From positions 1 to 6,689 of the forward strand of contig DYGP01000037.1 in assembly GCA_020724685.1 (NCBI GenBank): DNA of 6,689 bases. The letters are read 5' to 3'. The notes beneath the pieces were generated by a model that worked only from the letters and a program-made list of their open reading frames with translations, made no database searches and was not told the DNA's origin. Positions 5,439-6,689 of the stretch are shown here, piece by piece. Positions within the stretch are counted from its first letter, which is position 1, and each line of letters opens with the position of its first letter. The stretch is from Candidatus Paceibacter sp. Its GTDB lineage: Bacteria > Patescibacteriota > Minisyncoccia > UBA6257 > GWB1-50-10. A program made the position numbers and the translations under genes.

Positions 5439-5879
5439 TCAATTCAATGATATTCCGTTCGGAAAAAAGCTTCCTCCCTCGCCCAAAAGCTTCTGGGCGT
5501 AGATGGAGATTCCGAACCTTTCGTAGTGAACAATCACCACGGGGATCCGGTTTGTTCCTTTCAGACATCCGAAAAGAACCCACCTCACCGCGCCGATTTT
5601 CTCAAAGAAAAACTTCTCCGCGCGGGAGACTCCTTTCGCTTTCGATGTGTCGAACGTGTCGAGGAGCACGCTCACGTTCGTGGTGAGAAAATTGTGCTCC
5701 GGAGGAATGATCGTTTGCACTTCGATCTCCACCCTGATTTTCTTATCCTCTACGGCGATAACTCCCGCCGTGGAAAGTTCGGAAATTAATCTTTTCTCGA
5801 AGAGTCTCCACAATTCGGGACCGCTTTCGAGAACGATGATCTCTTCCGGAGGAAGTTTTCCGGTTTTTCTCTGTCCCAT
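5439..5879 (-). CDS. Conserved-looking 146-residue protein of unknown function
   Basis: I do not recognise the family. The protein starts MGQRKTGKLPPEEIIVLESG and looks like a compact soluble alpha/beta domain: helix PELWRLFEKRLISELS (21-36), strands IRVEIEVQTII (48-58) and FLTTNVSVLLDTFD (64-77), helix SRAEKFFFEKIG (85-96), strands RWVLFGCL (99-106) and IPVVIVHYERFGISIYA (112-128). No signal peptide, membrane helix or metal-type Cys/His cluster is seen (single Cys at 105). It is a single-gene unit with one of the best promoters in the window, the ribosome binding site AAAGGAAA before the ATG at 5879, and its own terminator. Well supported as a gene; function open. Confidence 0.8.
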   Translation of the reverse strand: MGQRKTGKLPPEEIIVLESGPELWRLFEKRLISELSTAGVIAVEDKKIRVEIEVQTIIPPEHNFLTTNVSVLLDTFDTSKAKGVSRAEKFFFEKIGAVRWVLFGCLKGTNRIPVVIVHYERFGISIYAQKLLGEGGSFFPNGISLN

Positions 5880-5914
5880 CGCATTTTCCTTTTATTAATG
5901 AGTATCTGGGAGAG

Positions 5915-5943
5915 AGTATAACATTAAAACCATGATTAGTCAA
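5915..5943 (-). promoter_or_regulatory. Promoter of the 146-residue hypothetical gene
   Basis: On the minus strand TTGACT (5938-5943), a 17-base spacer ending in TGT (extended -10) and TATACT (5915-5920), about 35 bases before the ATG. Confidence 0.75.
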
Positions 5944-5962
5944 TGTTCTCGCCGGGTCGGGA

Positions 5963-5990
5963 AAACAAAAAACGCCCGGGAGGGGCGTTT
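5963..5990 (-). terminator. Intrinsic terminator after tRNA-His
   Basis: AACGCCC (5971-5977) pairs with GGGCGTT (5983-5989) around a five-base loop; on the minus strand T-runs follow. It sits a few bases past the 3' end of the tRNA. Confidence 0.8.
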
Positions 5991-5996
5991 CCGTTG

Positions 5997-6071
5997 GGTG
6001 CCTGAGCGGACTTGAACCGCCAACCCCCTGCTCCACAGGCAGGTGCTCTAACCAGTTGAGCTACAGGCACC
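5997..6071 (-). tRNA. tRNA-His (anticodon GTG)
   Basis: On the minus strand the cloverleaf is complete: acceptor GTGCCTG (6064-6070) with CAGGCAC (5998-6004), D stem GCTC/GAGC, anticodon stem CCTGC/GCAGG with loop CTGTGGA giving anticodon GTG, and T arm GGCGG-TTCAAGT-CCGCT. A G precedes the acceptor (6071) and faces C73 (5997), the G-1:C73 pair that identifies histidine tRNA. The bases after C73 read CAA, so the 3' CCA is not encoded and must be added by a CCA-adding enzyme. It lies 110 bases after the ArfB-like gene on the same strand and is followed by its own terminator; it may be co-transcribed with that gene or use a promoter in the AT-rich gap. Confidence 0.95.
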
Positions 6072-6181
6072 ATACAAATCCGTCTGCGACGGACAATTAC
6101 CAAGTTCTAAGTTCCAATTTTCAAATAAAATGTAAATTTTAAAGCGAAAAAAGAAACTAAAAAACCAATTGCAGAATACAC
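6072..6181. repeat. AT-rich filler with mini-hairpin and repeat phrase
   Basis: The gap holds a perfect hairpin TCCGTC-TGC-GACGGA (6079-6093) next to AAGTTCTAAGTTCCAATTTTCAA-type sequence (about 6101-6124). TTCCAATTTTCAA at 6112-6124 matches 398-410 exactly, and both copies lie within 20-30 bases of a GC-rich hairpin containing GGACGG or GACGGA. A 13-base match alone could be chance in a window of this size; the shared layout is the argument. No gene is seen. Confidence 0.4.
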
Positions 6182-6598
6182 CTATTCAGAGTGATTTTCA
6201 ACGGGAAAATTCTTTCCTTCTCTCCGGGATTTCTTTCTCTGATAGCGGAGATGGTTATGTTCCATCTCCCTCCGCTTCACGCTGTTCCGCTTCCTTGTGG
6301 GAATGCGCGGCGGATCGTCCCGAAGCGCCCCCTCCACGAGTTCGTTCAGTTTTTCCATCGCGCGCTCTCTGTTCCGTTCCTGAAAACGCTCCTCTTCGCT
6401 TTCGACGAGAAGTTCGTCATCCTTGTCGATACGGTTCGCAAGCCTTTCCCTAATCTTCTTTTTTTCGCTTTCCGAAAACGGCAATCCTTCCACTTTCGCC
6501 TGAATCTGGACTTTTGTCGCGCGTTTGTTCATGCGCTGACCTCCGGGACCGCCCGAGCGAGCGGCCTTTATTTTCACGTATTTTTCGTCAATCTTCAT
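6182..6598 (-). CDS. arfB: ArfB-like (YaeJ/ICT1) ribosome rescue peptidyl-tRNA hydrolase
   Basis: 138 residues, close to the 140 of E. coli ArfB. The family enters stalled ribosomes lacking a stop codon and hydrolyses the peptidyl-tRNA. The class-I release factor catalytic domain is present without codon-recognition domains: SGGPGGQ with the GGQ loop at 19-21, then MNKRATKVQI, helix SESEKKKIRERLANRI (42-57), and SEEERFQERNRERAMEKL (67-84). The C-terminus (about 99-130) is very basic (RKRNSVKRR, RYQRKKSRREGK), as expected for the tail that ArfB inserts into the mRNA channel. The residue pair after GGQ is RM where HV or NV is common. ATG 6598 is chosen over an in-frame ATG at 6646 because a perfect TATAAT lies between them and the extension has no family similarity. 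Confidence 0.88.
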   Translation of the reverse strand: MKIDEKYVKIKAARSGGPGGQRMNKRATKVQIQAKVEGLPFSESEKKKIRERLANRIDKDDELLVESEEERFQERNRERAMEKLNELVEGALRDDPPRIPTRKRNSVKRREMEHNHLRYQRKKSRREGKNFPVENHSE

Positions 6599-6617
6599 GT
6601 CTCTTCCCGATGAAAAA

Positions 6618-6646
6618 ATTATACGGTAGAATGAGGCAATGGACAA
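6618..6646 (-). promoter_or_regulatory. Promoter of the ArfB-like gene
   Basis: On the minus strand TTGTCC (6641-6646, 4 of 6), a 17-base spacer and a perfect TATAAT (6618-6623), 19 bases before the ATG, with a GGAAGAG Shine-Dalgarno-like run between. The -35 overlaps the first codons of the divergent gene. Confidence 0.6.
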
Positions 6647-6689
6647 TTTGGTGGAGCATGTGGGGAATTGGATCCTCCAAAACCCCTCG
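6639..6689 (+). CDS. 5' end of a divergent gene, possibly a DedA-family membrane protein
   Basis: Seventeen codons from ATG 6639 stay open to the window edge: MDNLVEHVGNWILQNPS. The pattern (short amphipathic helix, then QNPS before what would be the first membrane helix) resembles DedA-family N-termini, but this is too short for a firm call. TAGAAT (6627-6632) ends six bases before the ATG, the same -10-to-ATG distance as at 1088 and 2282. An in-frame alternative is lacking; ATG 6631 opens a Trp-rich frame that looks unlike protein. Confidence 0.45.
   Translation, partial: MDNLVEHVGNWILQNPS

Noticed and set aside
1..6689. A novel multi-gene defence or biosynthetic system
   Set aside because: Genes are mostly separate units on both strands with unrelated recognisable roles; only two pairs look like operons, and neither shows effector or enzyme motifs of such systems.

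Overview
The window most likely comes from a Patescibacteria (Candidate Phyla Radiation, probably Parcubacteria-like) genome. The reasons are small monocistronic genes packed with 20-200 base gaps, many short hypothetical proteins with one membrane helix, a secreted coiled-coil protein, a PduO-type corrinoid adenosyltransferase without cobalamin synthesis genes nearby, and AT-rich filler repeats built from phrases such as TTGAAAATTGG, one of which sits inside a housekeeping gene. Base composition is about even to slightly GC-rich. The lineage call is an inference from style and protein families, not from a marker tree.

Layout. 1-1088 (-): the N-terminal 362 residues of a cysteine desulfurase, cut by the window edge before its catalytic cysteine loop and carrying an in-frame, AT-rich, repeat-derived insertion. 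1235-1666 (+): a TTG-started Nudix-like protein behind a consensus sigma70-type promoter. 1725-2282 (-): a PduO-type cob(I)alamin adenosyltransferase. 2406-3898 (-): a two-gene unit, a secreted coiled-coil protein followed by a small single-pass membrane protein, closed by a strong terminator. 4098-4325 (+): a 75-residue orphan protein with its own promoter, ribosome binding site and terminator. 4364-5325 (-): a membrane-anchored Cys-rich protein and a YdcF/DUF218-like protein, coupled by an ATGA overlap. 5439-5879 (-): a 146-residue protein I do not recognise, with a very good promoter. 5997-6071 (-): tRNA-His(GTG). 6182-6598 (-): an ArfB-like ribosome rescue hydrolase. 6639-6689 (+): the first 17 codons of a divergent gene, possibly DedA-like.

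The genes do not form one pathway. Those with recognisable jobs cover sulfur transfer (cysteine desulfurase), corrinoid activation (adenosyltransferase, presumably working on scavenged cobalamin), translation (tRNA-His, ArfB) and a nucleotide-type hydrolase fold. Nearly every unit has its own promoter and intrinsic terminator. Two start designs coexist: leadered genes with a Shine-Dalgarno sequence, and three genes whose -10-like hexamer ends exactly 6 bases before the ATG, which predicts leaderless mRNAs. I see no CRISPR array, transposase, phage module or clear defence system. The points most worth a second look are the repeat-derived insertion in the cysteine desulfurase, the leaderless start pattern, and the unrecognised envelope proteins.
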